In this document: piece by piece, positions 27,977 to 36,482 of the stretch | Layout: every line of letters starts with the position of its first letter | Numbering within the stretch: the stretch's first letter is position 1 | Source of the DNA: Citrobacter sp. RHB25-C09 | GTDB lineage: Bacteria > Pseudomonadota > Gammaproteobacteria > Enterobacterales > Enterobacteriaceae | Direction of reading: 5' to 3' | Assembly (NCBI RefSeq): GCF_013836145.1 | Contig: NZ_CP057483.1 | Coordinates: 1,488,001-1,552,000 of the forward strand | Length of the DNA stretch: 64,000 nucleotides | Translations under genes and position numbers: made by a program | The notes under the pieces: model-generated | Told to the model about the DNA's origin: nothing | The model's database searches: none | What the model saw: the letters and a program-made list of their open reading frames with translations, nothing else

Positions 27977-29110
27977 TTAATCTAACCGACGTTTGGTTTT
28001 TATCCACGTCAGGCCAATAAACATCACCGCCGAGGCGATCAAAAACAGCACGTTGATAATCAGCACCACTGGAATATTTCCGGCAAGAAACAGGCTTTGC
28101 AGCGTGCTGACAAAATAGCGAGCCGGAATAATGTAGGTCACCGCGCGGATCACCGCTGGCATACTGTCTATCTGAAAAATAAAGCCCGACAGCATAATCG
28201 AGGGTAAAAAAGCGGCGTTCAGGGCAACCTGCGCGGCGTTAAACTGATTGCGCGTCATCGTTGAGATGAGCAACCCCATTCCCAGTGTGCTGAGTAAAAA
28301 CAGGCTGGTGATAAAAAACAGCAGCAACAGCGAACCGCGATAAGGAACGCCAAGAATAAACACCGACACCAGCATACAGAGCAGCATCGCCAGCATGCCG
28401 AGAAAATAGTAGGGAATGAGCTTGCACAGCAGCAGTTCAACACGAGTGACTTCGGTGGAGAGCAGCGCCTCCATAGTGCCGCGCTCCCATTCACGGGCGA
28501 CCACCAGTGAGGTCAGGATCGCCCCAATTACCGTCATGATAATCGTCACCGCGCCGGGAATGATAAAATGCTGGCTGATGGCCGCCGGGTTAAACCAGTA
28601 GCGGGTTTGCACGTCGATCAACGGTTCAAACTTTTCGCCGCGATCTTCCGCGCGCTGCATCTGCCAAATCTGCCAGATGCCCTCGACGTAACCCTGCACG
28701 AAGTTAGCGGTATTCGGCTCACTGCCGTCGGTAATAACCTGAATGGGGGCGGTGTCGTTCGCGCGCGCCATCTGCTGGGCGAAATCAACCGGGATCACCA
28801 CTAACCCACGGATGCGCCCGGCCTGCATCTTCTCTATCAGTTCGTGACGGTTATCGCTGATGGTGGCGTCGATGTACGGCGAGCCGGTCATCGTATGGGT
28901 GAAGTCCAGTGCCTCTTCGCTTTGCTGCTCAAGCAAAATGCCCACCCGCAGTTTGCTGGAATCCAGATTGATGCCGTAACCAAAGATAAACAGCAGCAGC
29001 AGCGGGATCACCACAGCAATGAGCCAACTACTGGGATCGCGGACGATCTGCCGCGTCTCCTTGACGCACAGGGCGCGCACGCGACGCCAGGAGAGAAGGG
29101 GATTACGCAT
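27977..29110 (-). CDS. ybhS: ABC exporter permease YbhS
   Basis: The 377-aa ABC-2 permease is a paralogue of YbhR with the same topology and the motif VAREWERGTMEALLSTEV. It overlaps the end of ybhF by 8 nt and would pair with YbhR as the transmembrane heterodimer of the exporter. Confidence 0.94.
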   Translation of the reverse strand: MRNPLLSWRRVRALCVKETRQIVRDPSSWLIAVVIPLLLLFIFGYGINLDSSKLRVGILLEQQSEEALDFTHTMTGSPYIDATISDNRHELIEKMQAGRIRGLVVIPVDFAQQMARANDTAPIQVITDGSEPNTANFVQGYVEGIWQIWQMQRAEDRGEKFEPLIDVQTRYWFNPAAISQHFIIPGAVTIIMTVIGAILTSLVVAREWERGTMEALLSTEVTRVELLLCKLIPYYFLGMLAMLLCMLVSVFILGVPYRGSLLLLFFITSLFLLSTLGMGLLISTMTRNQFNAAQVALNAAFLPSIMLSGFIFQIDSMPAVIRAVTYIIPARYFVSTLQSLFLAGNIPVVLIINVLFLIASAVMFIGLTWIKTKRRLD

Positions 29111-30839
29111 GTTCGTTCTCCTTATCCCAGTCGTTAATCAGACGGATAAAGGCCTGTTCCATCGTCGGATCCGGCGTTTCGTCATCGGCCGCCTGCGCTT
29201 TCAGATCGTCTGGCGTCCCACGGGCGATCAGCTTGCCGCGATAAACCAACCCAATGCGATCGCAATATTCCGCCTCATCCATAAAGTGGGTGGTGACCAT
29301 CACTGTCACCCCTTTTTCGACCATGCTGTTGATATGCAGCCAGAATTCGCGGCGGGTGAGGGGGTCTACGCCGGAGGTGGGTTCGTCGAGGAAGAGAATA
29401 TCCGGCTCGTGCATCAGCGAGCAGGCCAGCGCCAGACGCTGCTTAAAGCCCAGAGGCAGTTCGTCGGTGGCATGGGAGGCAATGCTTTTCAGGCCAAACG
29501 CCTCGCTCATCCGCTCAATTTTGTCATTCTGCGCGCGCCCTCGCAGACCGTACACGCCTGAGAAGAAGCGCAGGTTTTGCTCCACCGTCAGGTTGCCGTA
29601 CAGTGAAAATTTTTGCGCCATATAGCCCAGGTGCTGGCGCGCTTTCCCGGAACTGACTTTCAGATCCATATCCAGCACCAGCGCTTTGCCGGAGGTGGGT
29701 ACCAGCAGGCCGCACATCATTTTGAAGGTGGTGGATTTCCCTGCGCCGTTTGGCCCAAGCAGGCCAAAAATTTCTCCCCGTTTGACGGCAAAGTCAACGT
29801 GGTCGGTGGCGGCAAAATCGCCAAATTTTTTGGTCAGCGCTTTGGCTTCGATCACCGTTTCACCCGGCGTGCCTTCAACCGTGTGCAGAATCGCCCCCAG
29901 CGGGGATTCCGATGTAGAAGCGCCGCCCAGCAGGTCGATAAACGCATCTTCAAAGCGCGGCGTCGTTTCACTGATTTCTATCTCCGGCATGCCCTCACCC
30001 CGGCGAATGTCCTCCGCCGTGGCCTCTTTTTTGAGGATGAGCCGCACGGATTTCCCCTGGATCATGCCGTCGCTGACCTGTGGCAGTTTCAACGCCCGCT
30101 GGAGCAGTTTGCGGTTGTTTTCCTGCGGGCTGTGCATCAGAAAACTGCGTCCGGCCATAGTTTGCGTCAGCTTTGTCGGGTCGCCCTGATACAGAAGTTC
30201 GCCTTCGTTCATCAGTAGCACATCCCGGCACTGTTCAGCCTCATCCAGATAGGAGGTGCTCCAGAGGATGAGCATCCCGTCGCCCGCCAGTTCATGGACC
30301 ATCTGCCACAATTCGCGACGGGAGATTGGGTCCACGCCAACGCCGGGTTCGTCCAGAAGCAGCACCTTCGGCTCGCCGACCAGGGTGCAGGCCAGCCCCA
30401 GCTTCTGTTTCATACCGCCGGAGAGTTTACCTGCCAGACGCCCAGTAAACGGGCCGAGTGACGTAAATTCCAGCAGGCGCGCAAAGGTCTTCTCCCGTGC
30501 TTTCCCCGTCACGCTGCGCAAATCGGCGTACAAATTGAGGTTCTCCATCACGGTGAGATCCTCATACAGGCCGAATTTTTGCGGCATATAACCCAGTACG
30601 GCGTGCAGCGCGCTGTCGTTAACGATCGGATCAAAGCCAAGCACCGTGGCGCTGCCGTCATCCGCTTTGAGCAGGCCGGCCAGCATCCGCATCAACGTGG
30701 TTTTGCCCGCGCCATCGGGCCCCACCAGTCCGGTCACATAGCCCGCCTGCAGAGTACAGTCGAGCGGAGCGACCGCCGGTTTATCCATCCCTGCGAATCG
30801 CTTTGTGAGTCCGTTCAGCGTGATGACGGCATCATTCAT
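29103..30839 (-). CDS. ybhF: Tandem ABC exporter ATPase YbhF
   Basis: This 578-aa protein fuses two nucleotide-binding domains. The first has Walker A GPDGAGKTT (40-48), signature LSGGMKQ and LLLDEPGVGVDP. The second has GPNGAGKST, a divergent signature LPLGFKQ and FLDEPTSGVDP. The start is ATG 30839 (MNDAVITLNG), overlapping the ybhG 3' end by 8 nt. It energises the YbhSR permease. Confidence 0.95.
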   Translation of the reverse strand: MNDAVITLNGLTKRFAGMDKPAVAPLDCTLQAGYVTGLVGPDGAGKTTLMRMLAGLLKADDGSATVLGFDPIVNDSALHAVLGYMPQKFGLYEDLTVMENLNLYADLRSVTGKAREKTFARLLEFTSLGPFTGRLAGKLSGGMKQKLGLACTLVGEPKVLLLDEPGVGVDPISRRELWQMVHELAGDGMLILWSTSYLDEAEQCRDVLLMNEGELLYQGDPTKLTQTMAGRSFLMHSPQENNRKLLQRALKLPQVSDGMIQGKSVRLILKKEATAEDIRRGEGMPEIEISETTPRFEDAFIDLLGGASTSESPLGAILHTVEGTPGETVIEAKALTKKFGDFAATDHVDFAVKRGEIFGLLGPNGAGKSTTFKMMCGLLVPTSGKALVLDMDLKVSSGKARQHLGYMAQKFSLYGNLTVEQNLRFFSGVYGLRGRAQNDKIERMSEAFGLKSIASHATDELPLGFKQRLALACSLMHEPDILFLDEPTSGVDPLTRREFWLHINSMVEKGVTVMVTTHFMDEAEYCDRIGLVYRGKLIARGTPDDLKAQAADDETPDPTMEQAFIRLINDWDKENEHA

Positions 30840-31827
30840 GTCTTGCCTCGTTGCCGAAGGTGACCGTGACGGGCATCCCCTGGCGCAGCGCATCGTCTGC
30901 GTCAGTAACGACGATGCGCAGGCGATAGACCAAATCGGTACGCAGATCGGGCGTCTCTACCGTTTTCGGGGTGAATTCGGCCGTTGGTGAAACAAAGCCG
31001 ATTTTACCGTGGTATGGCTTATCGGGGCGTCCGTCGGTATACAACAGAATTTCGCGCCCCGGCTGCGCCTGAGAGAGGTTGCGTTCGTCGACGTAGGCGC
31101 GTACCCAGACCGGACGGTTAAGGGAGAGTGTGAGCACGGTGCTGCCTTCGTTGAGCATACTGCCGGGCTCAACGGCCCGGGTTAACAGCGTACCGTTTGA
31201 CGGGGAGACCAGCGTCGTATCGTGAAGATTCAGTTCGGCCTGTGCCAGTTGTGCCTGTGCCTGCTCAAGGCTGGCTTTAGCCTGCGCGATATCCTGCTCA
31301 CGATTACCGGAACGGTACTGTGTCAATTTATCCTGCGCGGACTTCAACGACGCCTGTGCCTGGTCGCGGGAAGAACGGGCATTTTCCAGATCGTTAGCGG
31401 AGATGGTGCGGCTTTTCCACAGACCCTGCTGACGATTGTAGAAATTTTGCGCGTAATCATAGGCCGCCTGCGCCTGCTTCACGGCAGCCGCGGCCTGGGC
31501 GATCTCTTCCTGGCGATAGCCTGCCAGCATCAAATCATACTGCGCCTGGGCGACAGAAACGCCCGCTTTTGCCTGCATTAAGGCGTTTTCATAGGGCGCA
31601 CGATCCAGCTCGCCTAAAACCTGTCCTGTTTTAATGGCATCGCCTTCATCGACCTTGAGCGAGGCGAGCCGTCCACCTACGCGAAAGCTCAGATTGACAG
31701 TGCGGATATCGACGTTGCCGTAGAGCGTCAGCCCGTTGTCTTGTCGACTCTGATACCACCACGTGCCGCCAGCAATCACAGCGACCAACGCCGCGACGAC
31801 CAGTCCGATAACAACCGGTTTTTTCAT
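30832..31827 (-). CDS. ybhG: HlyD-family membrane fusion protein YbhG
   Basis: The 331-aa protein has an N-terminal membrane anchor (about residues 5-25), a biotinyl-lipoyl-like half-domain (GRLASLKVDEGDAIKTGQVLGELD), a long Gln/Ala-rich coiled coil (about 80-210) and a beta-barrel domain. It bridges the YbhFSR exporter towards the outer membrane. Its start codon overlaps the cecR stop by one base, so the operon reads cecR-ybhGFSR. Confidence 0.93.
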   Translation of the reverse strand: MKKPVVIGLVVAALVAVIAGGTWWYQSRQDNGLTLYGNVDIRTVNLSFRVGGRLASLKVDEGDAIKTGQVLGELDRAPYENALMQAKAGVSVAQAQYDLMLAGYRQEEIAQAAAAVKQAQAAYDYAQNFYNRQQGLWKSRTISANDLENARSSRDQAQASLKSAQDKLTQYRSGNREQDIAQAKASLEQAQAQLAQAELNLHDTTLVSPSNGTLLTRAVEPGSMLNEGSTVLTLSLNRPVWVRAYVDERNLSQAQPGREILLYTDGRPDKPYHGKIGFVSPTAEFTPKTVETPDLRTDLVYRLRIVVTDADDALRQGMPVTVTFGNEARHE

Positions 31828-32498
31828 CAGTCCAGACTCCTTTGCGATAAACCTTGCAGAATGAGATCGATATGACAGGTCACGGTCTGATAAATCAGTG
31901 CCGTTTTTTCTTCATCAAACTGCGACCAGCCAGTGCGTAACAGAATGGTTTCTTTACCCAGGCGGAATGCAAGTACTTCACCCAGCAGCGCGTGGGTATG
32001 CAAAATCATCCGTGTGTCATTGGCGTCGCAGCCGGTATAGGCGGCAATCAACCGGGTTAAATAGCTGTGCAATGGCTCGATGACCTGCGAATGCACACGT
32101 TGATAAGCGGCGGTCGGGGAGAGCTGCTCGCGCGAGATAAATTTGCTCAGGTTAACGGTGTCATCCTGCGTTAACAGCAGGATCATGTTCTTGCAGGCAC
32201 GGAGGATCAGTTCGCGGATTGCGTTGCGGTCTGGCTCCGGCTGGGCAAACAGTTTTTCCGCTTCTTCGGCGTGTGGGCGAAACTGCCCCCCGATAAAATC
32301 GGCGATCCACTGGGCGCAGGCGAGGTATAAATCTTCCTTTGAGCCAAAATAATAGGTGATGGCGGCGATGTTCTGTCCGGCCTGGGCGGCAATATCACGG
32401 GTCGTGGCATGCAGACCATATTCGCCAAACTGTGCCAGCGCGGCAGCAATCAGTTGATTTTTGGCTTGTTCGCCTTTGGTGGTGGTGGAGATATTCAT
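31827..32498 (-). CDS. cecR: TetR-family regulator CecR (YbiH)
   Basis: The 223-aa repressor has an N-terminal TetR helix-turn-helix (about 12-58, with TTRDIAAQAGQNIAAITYYFGSKEDLY) and a ligand-binding C-terminal domain. In E. coli, CecR controls the divergent ybhGFSR and rhlE units and affects sensitivity to cefoperazone and chloramphenicol. It is first in its operon, and a perfect palindrome lies just upstream. Confidence 0.94.
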   Translation of the reverse strand: MNISTTTKGEQAKNQLIAAALAQFGEYGLHATTRDIAAQAGQNIAAITYYFGSKEDLYLACAQWIADFIGGQFRPHAEEAEKLFAQPEPDRNAIRELILRACKNMILLLTQDDTVNLSKFISREQLSPTAAYQRVHSQVIEPLHSYLTRLIAAYTGCDANDTRMILHTHALLGEVLAFRLGKETILLRTGWSQFDEEKTALIYQTVTCHIDLILQGLSQRSLD

Positions 32499-32513
32499 CG
32501 CGTGCCCAGATTA

Positions 32514-32533
32514 TTAATCAATCGATTGATTAA
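32514..32533. promoter_or_regulatory. Putative CecR operator between cecR and rhlE
   Basis: TTAATCAATCGATTGATTAA is a perfect 20-bp palindrome centred about 25 bp upstream of the cecR start. Its place and symmetry suit a TetR-family dimer of dimers that also influences rhlE. Confidence 0.75.
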
Positions 32534-32702
32534 GATTATGACTGAAGTCTGGTCTTGTCCAGTCGATGGGATAATTTATGCGCTGAGTCACAAAAACTGC
32601 TACACTCCGCCCCTTCATGACATTGTGGTTTTTGTCATCCCCAAATTGTATGTATCTCCCTGAAAACTACACCGGGAACGGTCGGGGCGGTTCGGAGTAG
32701 TT

Positions 32703-34070
32703 ATGTCTTTTGATTCCCTGGGTTTGAACTCTGATATTCTGCGCGCCATTGCTGAGCAGGGTTACCGCGAACCCACCCCCATCCAGACGCAGGCGATTCC
32801 TGCGGTGCTGGAAGGCCGCGACCTGATGGCGAGTGCGCAAACCGGCACCGGTAAAACCGCAGGCTTTACGCTGCCGCTGTTACAACATCTCATTACTAAA
32901 CAGCCGCATGTGAAAGGGCGTCGCCCGGTGCGTGCGCTGATCCTCACTCCAACGCGTGAACTGGCGGCGCAGATTGGTGAGAACGTCCGTGATTACAGCA
33001 AATACCTGAACATTCGCTCGCTGGTCGTCTTTGGCGGGGTAAGTATTAATCCGCAGATGATGCAACTGCGCGGCGGCGTGGATGTGCTGGTGGCGACGCC
33101 GGGGCGTTTGCTGGACCTGGAACATCAGAATGCGGTGAAGCTGGATCAGATTGAAATTCTGGTGCTGGATGAAGCCGATCGCATGCTGGACATGGGCTTT
33201 ATTCACGACATCCGTCGCGTACTGGCGAAACTGCCGGCGAAGCGACAAAACCTGCTGTTCTCTGCGACGTTCTCTGACGATATCAAAGCGCTGGCTGAGA
33301 AGCTGCTACACAACCCGCTGGAAATTGAAGTCGCGCGCCGTAATACCGCTTCTGAGCAGGTGACGCAGCATGTGCATCTCGTTGATAAGAAACGCAAGCG
33401 TGAGCTGCTTTCACAGATGATCGGACAGGGTAACTGGCAGCAGGTGCTGGTGTTCACCCGTACTAAGCATGGTGCGAACCATCTGGCGGAACAGTTGAAC
33501 AAAGACGGCATTCGCAGTGCGGCAATCCATGGCAACAAGAGTCAGGGGGCGCGTACCCGTGCGCTGGCCGATTTTAAATCCGGTGATATTCGCGTACTGG
33601 TCGCGACTGACATCGCGGCGCGTGGTCTGGATATCGAAGAGCTCCCGCACGTGGTGAACTACGAGCTGCCGAACGTGCCGGAAGATTATGTCCACCGTAT
33701 CGGTCGTACCGGACGTGCTTCCGCGACCGGTGAAGCGCTGTCGCTGGTTTGTGTCGATGAGCATAAGCTATTGCGCGATATCGAAAAACTGCTGAAAAAA
33801 GAGATCCCACGGATTACGACTCCGGGCTATGAGCCGGACCCGTCAATTAAAGCTGAGCCGATCGAGAATGGTCGTCAGCAACGTGGTGGGAATGGTGGTG
33901 GCGGAAGAGGCCGTGGTCAGGGGCAAGGACAGAGTGCAGGTCGTGCTCAGCAAGCGCGTCGTCAGGATGGCGGTGCGCCGAAAGCCAGAACGCGCAGCGG
34001 TGAAGGTAAACCGGCGGGTGAAAAGCCGCGTCCACCGCGCCGCCCACGTCGAATTACCCCAGCGCAGTAA
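32703..34070 (+). CDS. rhlE: ATP-dependent RNA helicase RhlE
   Basis: This 455-aa DEAD-box helicase has AQTGTGKT (45-52), PTRELA, DEAD (about 156-159), SAT, RGLD and HRIGRTGR motifs, followed by a Gly/Arg/Gln-rich basic tail from about residue 390. RhlE acts in ribosome maturation and RNA decay in E. coli. The RG-rich tail is of low complexity and probably binds RNA; it differs most from E. coli in this part. Confidence 0.95.
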   Translation: MSFDSLGLNSDILRAIAEQGYREPTPIQTQAIPAVLEGRDLMASAQTGTGKTAGFTLPLLQHLITKQPHVKGRRPVRALILTPTRELAAQIGENVRDYSKYLNIRSLVVFGGVSINPQMMQLRGGVDVLVATPGRLLDLEHQNAVKLDQIEILVLDEADRMLDMGFIHDIRRVLAKLPAKRQNLLFSATFSDDIKALAEKLLHNPLEIEVARRNTASEQVTQHVHLVDKKRKRELLSQMIGQGNWQQVLVFTRTKHGANHLAEQLNKDGIRSAAIHGNKSQGARTRALADFKSGDIRVLVATDIAARGLDIEELPHVVNYELPNVPEDYVHRIGRTGRASATGEALSLVCVDEHKLLRDIEKLLKKEIPRITTPGYEPDPSIKAEPIENGRQQRGGNGGGGRGRGQGQGQSAGRAQQARRQDGGAPKARTRSGEGKPAGEKPRPPRRPRRITPAQ

Positions 34071-34072
34071 AT

Positions 34073-34149
34073 TGTAGGCCGGATGGCGGCTCCGCCTTAT
34101 CCGGCCTACGCCGATCTGTAGGCCTGATAAGCGTAGCGCCATCAGGCAC
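34073..34149. repeat. BIME between rhlE and the GntR regulator gene
   Basis: Two units, GTAGGCCGGATGGCGG...TTATCCGGCCTAC and GTAGGCCTGATAAGC...GCCATCAGGCA, lie between convergent genes. Confidence 0.85.
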
Positions 34150-34165
34150 TCAATACCGCTCTCCC

Positions 34166-34900
34166 TTATTCCCCCGAACTCTGCGGTTTCAGCACTATGG
34201 AACAGGTGTACCTTCCTGCCGGGTGAATTGAAATCGTCGTCTCGAACACCTTCCCGTCACGATCGCGATAGCGTCTTACTATGCGCATTGCCGGAGAATC
34301 CGGCGCGACGTTGAGGATCTTCGCGACCTTTTTGGGGACGCCAACGGCAGTGATCTCCTGATGTACCTCGTGACTCTTAATGCCGTAGTGCGTTTCGATC
34401 AAATCGCTAATCAGCGCATGCGGATCGTCGCGGATGTAGGAGCGTAGCCGGGAGTAATCGGTACTGGCGTAGCTGTCCGTCCAGCAGATCGGCGCATCCG
34501 GGTTTTGTGCATCCTCGCGAATGCTGGCGATGTGCAGCCAGCGCGAGCCAGGCGGACAGCCAATCAGTTGCGAAAGCTCAATATCTGCGACAATCTCGTC
34601 AATCTTTTTAATCACCCGCAGGTTGTTCTTCGCCAGTAGTACCAAATCTTCAAGGTGCAGGAGGGGATGATTCACGCCGCTCTCGCGCGGTTCGCAAACC
34701 CGCGTTCCCGCCCCTTTTCGACGGGAGATTAACCCCTGTTCCGTTAATTCCCTTAACGCTTCCCGCATGGTGTGACGGCTCACCTGCCATGTTTCGCACA
34801 GTTCCATTTCCGTAGGAAACAGCGCGCCGGGCGGGTAGGTTCCCGTGGAGATCTGCTGAGCCAGTTCACGGGCTATTCGCTTGTAGAGTGATTCTTTCAT
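34166..34900 (-). CDS. GntR/HutC-subfamily transcriptional regulator
   Basis: The 244-aa protein has an N-terminal winged helix (about 6-72, with FPTEMELCETWQVSRHTMREALRELTEQGLISRRKGAGTRV split over the helices) and a C-terminal UTRA effector-binding domain. I do not recognise a named orthologue. It is transcribed away from the lyase and transporter genes. Four copies of a TGTNCGNACA-type sequence occupy the shared 202-bp gap, so it most likely represses both directions until the transported compound binds. Confidence 0.88.
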   Translation of the reverse strand: MKESLYKRIARELAQQISTGTYPPGALFPTEMELCETWQVSRHTMREALRELTEQGLISRRKGAGTRVCEPRESGVNHPLLHLEDLVLLAKNNLRVIKKIDEIVADIELSQLIGCPPGSRWLHIASIREDAQNPDAPICWTDSYASTDYSRLRSYIRDDPHALISDLIETHYGIKSHEVHQEITAVGVPKKVAKILNVAPDSPAMRIVRRYRDRDGKVFETTISIHPAGRYTCSIVLKPQSSGE

Positions 34901-34942
34901 CGCAGTTTCGTTAAAAAATTAATGATCGCAATCACAAATATT

Positions 34943-35027
34943 TGTACGGACTATTCCATACATTCTCTATGATTATTATAAATGTCCGTACATTTCAAAT
35001 GTACGGACATTTTATTATGTTCGGACA
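34943..35027. promoter_or_regulatory. Operator array for the GntR regulator
   Basis: Four related 10-mers are seen: TGTACGGACT (34943-34952), TGTCCGTACA (34983-34992), TGTACGGACA (35000-35009) and TGTTCGGACA (35018-35027). The middle two form perfect 15-bp arms around one base (34981-35011). Centres of the last three are 17-18 bp apart. The location between divergent genes supports binding by the adjacent GntR protein. Confidence 0.75.
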
Positions 35028-35102
35028 TTAAATGCATATCGACTGCGTTGTCAGTCGAGCCAGATGCTCATCTTATCACTATCAGAATGTCCAGGGGGAT
35101 TT

Positions 35103-36455
35103 ATGGCTTCGAATGTAATGGATTCTGTTTTATTTAGAGATTCTTTCGGCACGCCCGCGATGCGCGCGGTATTTGATGACTACGAACTTATTCGAAAATA
35201 TATCGAAGTCGAGGTGGCGCTTGCCAAAGCTCAGGCGCGTTGCGGGGTGATCCCACAAGCCGCAGCGCAGGAAATTGCCGAAAAATGTAATGCCGAGTCG
35301 CTGGATTTTGATCTGCTGCGTCATGAGACGGAAATTGTGGGCTATCCGATCCTCCCGCTCGTGCATCAGATTTCAAAACAGGCCGGAGAATCTGGCGGCT
35401 ACGTCCATTGGGGGGCGACCACCCAGGACATCATGGACACGGCGGTCGTGCTGCAAATCCGCGATGCCTTCGAATTAATCGAGGCGGAGATGACGCAACT
35501 TCGCGCAACGCTTGCCGAACTGGCGCAGCGCTATCGCAACACACCGATGGCCGGTCGTACGCACCTACAGCAGGCGCTGCCGGTGACCTTTGGGTATAAA
35601 GCCGCGATCTGGCTGGATATGTTTGAACGTCATGCTGAACGTTTAGCACAGGCGCGCCCGCGCGTGCTGGTCGGTGAATTTGCCGGGGCAGCCGGTACGC
35701 TGGCTTCACTGGGCGATAAAGGGCTTGAGGTGCAAAAAGCGCTGATGGAAGAACTCGGCCTGAATGTCCCAACCTCCACCTGGCATGTGGCGCGCGACGG
35801 CTTTGCGGAAGCGGTGAATCTGTTGGCGGTCATTACCGGTTCACTCGGCAAAATTGCCTATGACGTGATGCTGATGGCCTCGAATGAATTTGGTGAACTG
35901 TATGAACCGTTCGTTAAAGGACGTGGCGCCAGCAGTACGATGCCGCAAAAGCGCAACCCGATCTCCAGCGAACTCATGCTCGCCTGTGCGAAAGGCGTTC
36001 GTCAGCAGGCCGGGCTGATGCTCGACGCAATGGTTCAGGATCTGGAACGCGCCACCGGCCCCTGGCATGCAGAGTGGATCGCGATTCCGGAAAGTTTTGT
36101 GCTCAGCGCTGGAGCACTGCATCAGGCCAACTTTATGCTGGCGGGGCTGGAAGTGGATGAAGCCGCGATGAAACGCAATCTGGGTATGACCAACGGTCTG
36201 ATTGTGGCCGAGGCGGTGATGATGGGGCTGGCGCCGTATATTGGCCGTCAGGATGCTCATGATGTGGTGTATGACGCTTGTCGTATTGTTAACGAACAGG
36301 GCGGACATCTGGCTGATGTGCTGAACGCCATGCCTTCGGTAGCGGAACGTCTTGACCCGCAGTTGATTAACCAACTGACCGATCCTGCTAACTATCTGGG
36401 CATGGCACCGGAAATGGTGGATCAGGTGCTGGCTAAATATATGTCCCGGAAATAA
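35103..36455 (+). CDS. Fumarase/aspartase-superfamily lyase (adenylosuccinate lyase/PcaB-like)
   Basis: The protein is 450 aa from ATG 35103, which follows AGGGGGA; a longer frame from 35064 is less likely. It has the superfamily signature GASSTMPQKRNP (near residue 277) and the HWGATTQDIMDTA segment typical of adenylosuccinate lyase and 3-carboxy-cis,cis-muconate cycloisomerase. Such enzymes usually eliminate or add across a succinyl group and release fumarate. No pca genes are nearby and purB is not expected here, so the substrate is probably a carboxylated or N-succinyl compound brought in by the next gene. No named orthologue was recognised. Confidence 0.85.
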   Translation: MASNVMDSVLFRDSFGTPAMRAVFDDYELIRKYIEVEVALAKAQARCGVIPQAAAQEIAEKCNAESLDFDLLRHETEIVGYPILPLVHQISKQAGESGGYVHWGATTQDIMDTAVVLQIRDAFELIEAEMTQLRATLAELAQRYRNTPMAGRTHLQQALPVTFGYKAAIWLDMFERHAERLAQARPRVLVGEFAGAAGTLASLGDKGLEVQKALMEELGLNVPTSTWHVARDGFAEAVNLLAVITGSLGKIAYDVMLMASNEFGELYEPFVKGRGASSTMPQKRNPISSELMLACAKGVRQQAGLMLDAMVQDLERATGPWHAEWIAIPESFVLSAGALHQANFMLAGLEVDEAAMKRNLGMTNGLIVAEAVMMGLAPYIGRQDAHDVVYDACRIVNEQGGHLADVLNAMPSVAERLDPQLINQLTDPANYLGMAPEMVDQVLAKYMSRK

Positions 36456-36482
36456 AGGCCCCCGGACTCACGAAAGAAGGAT

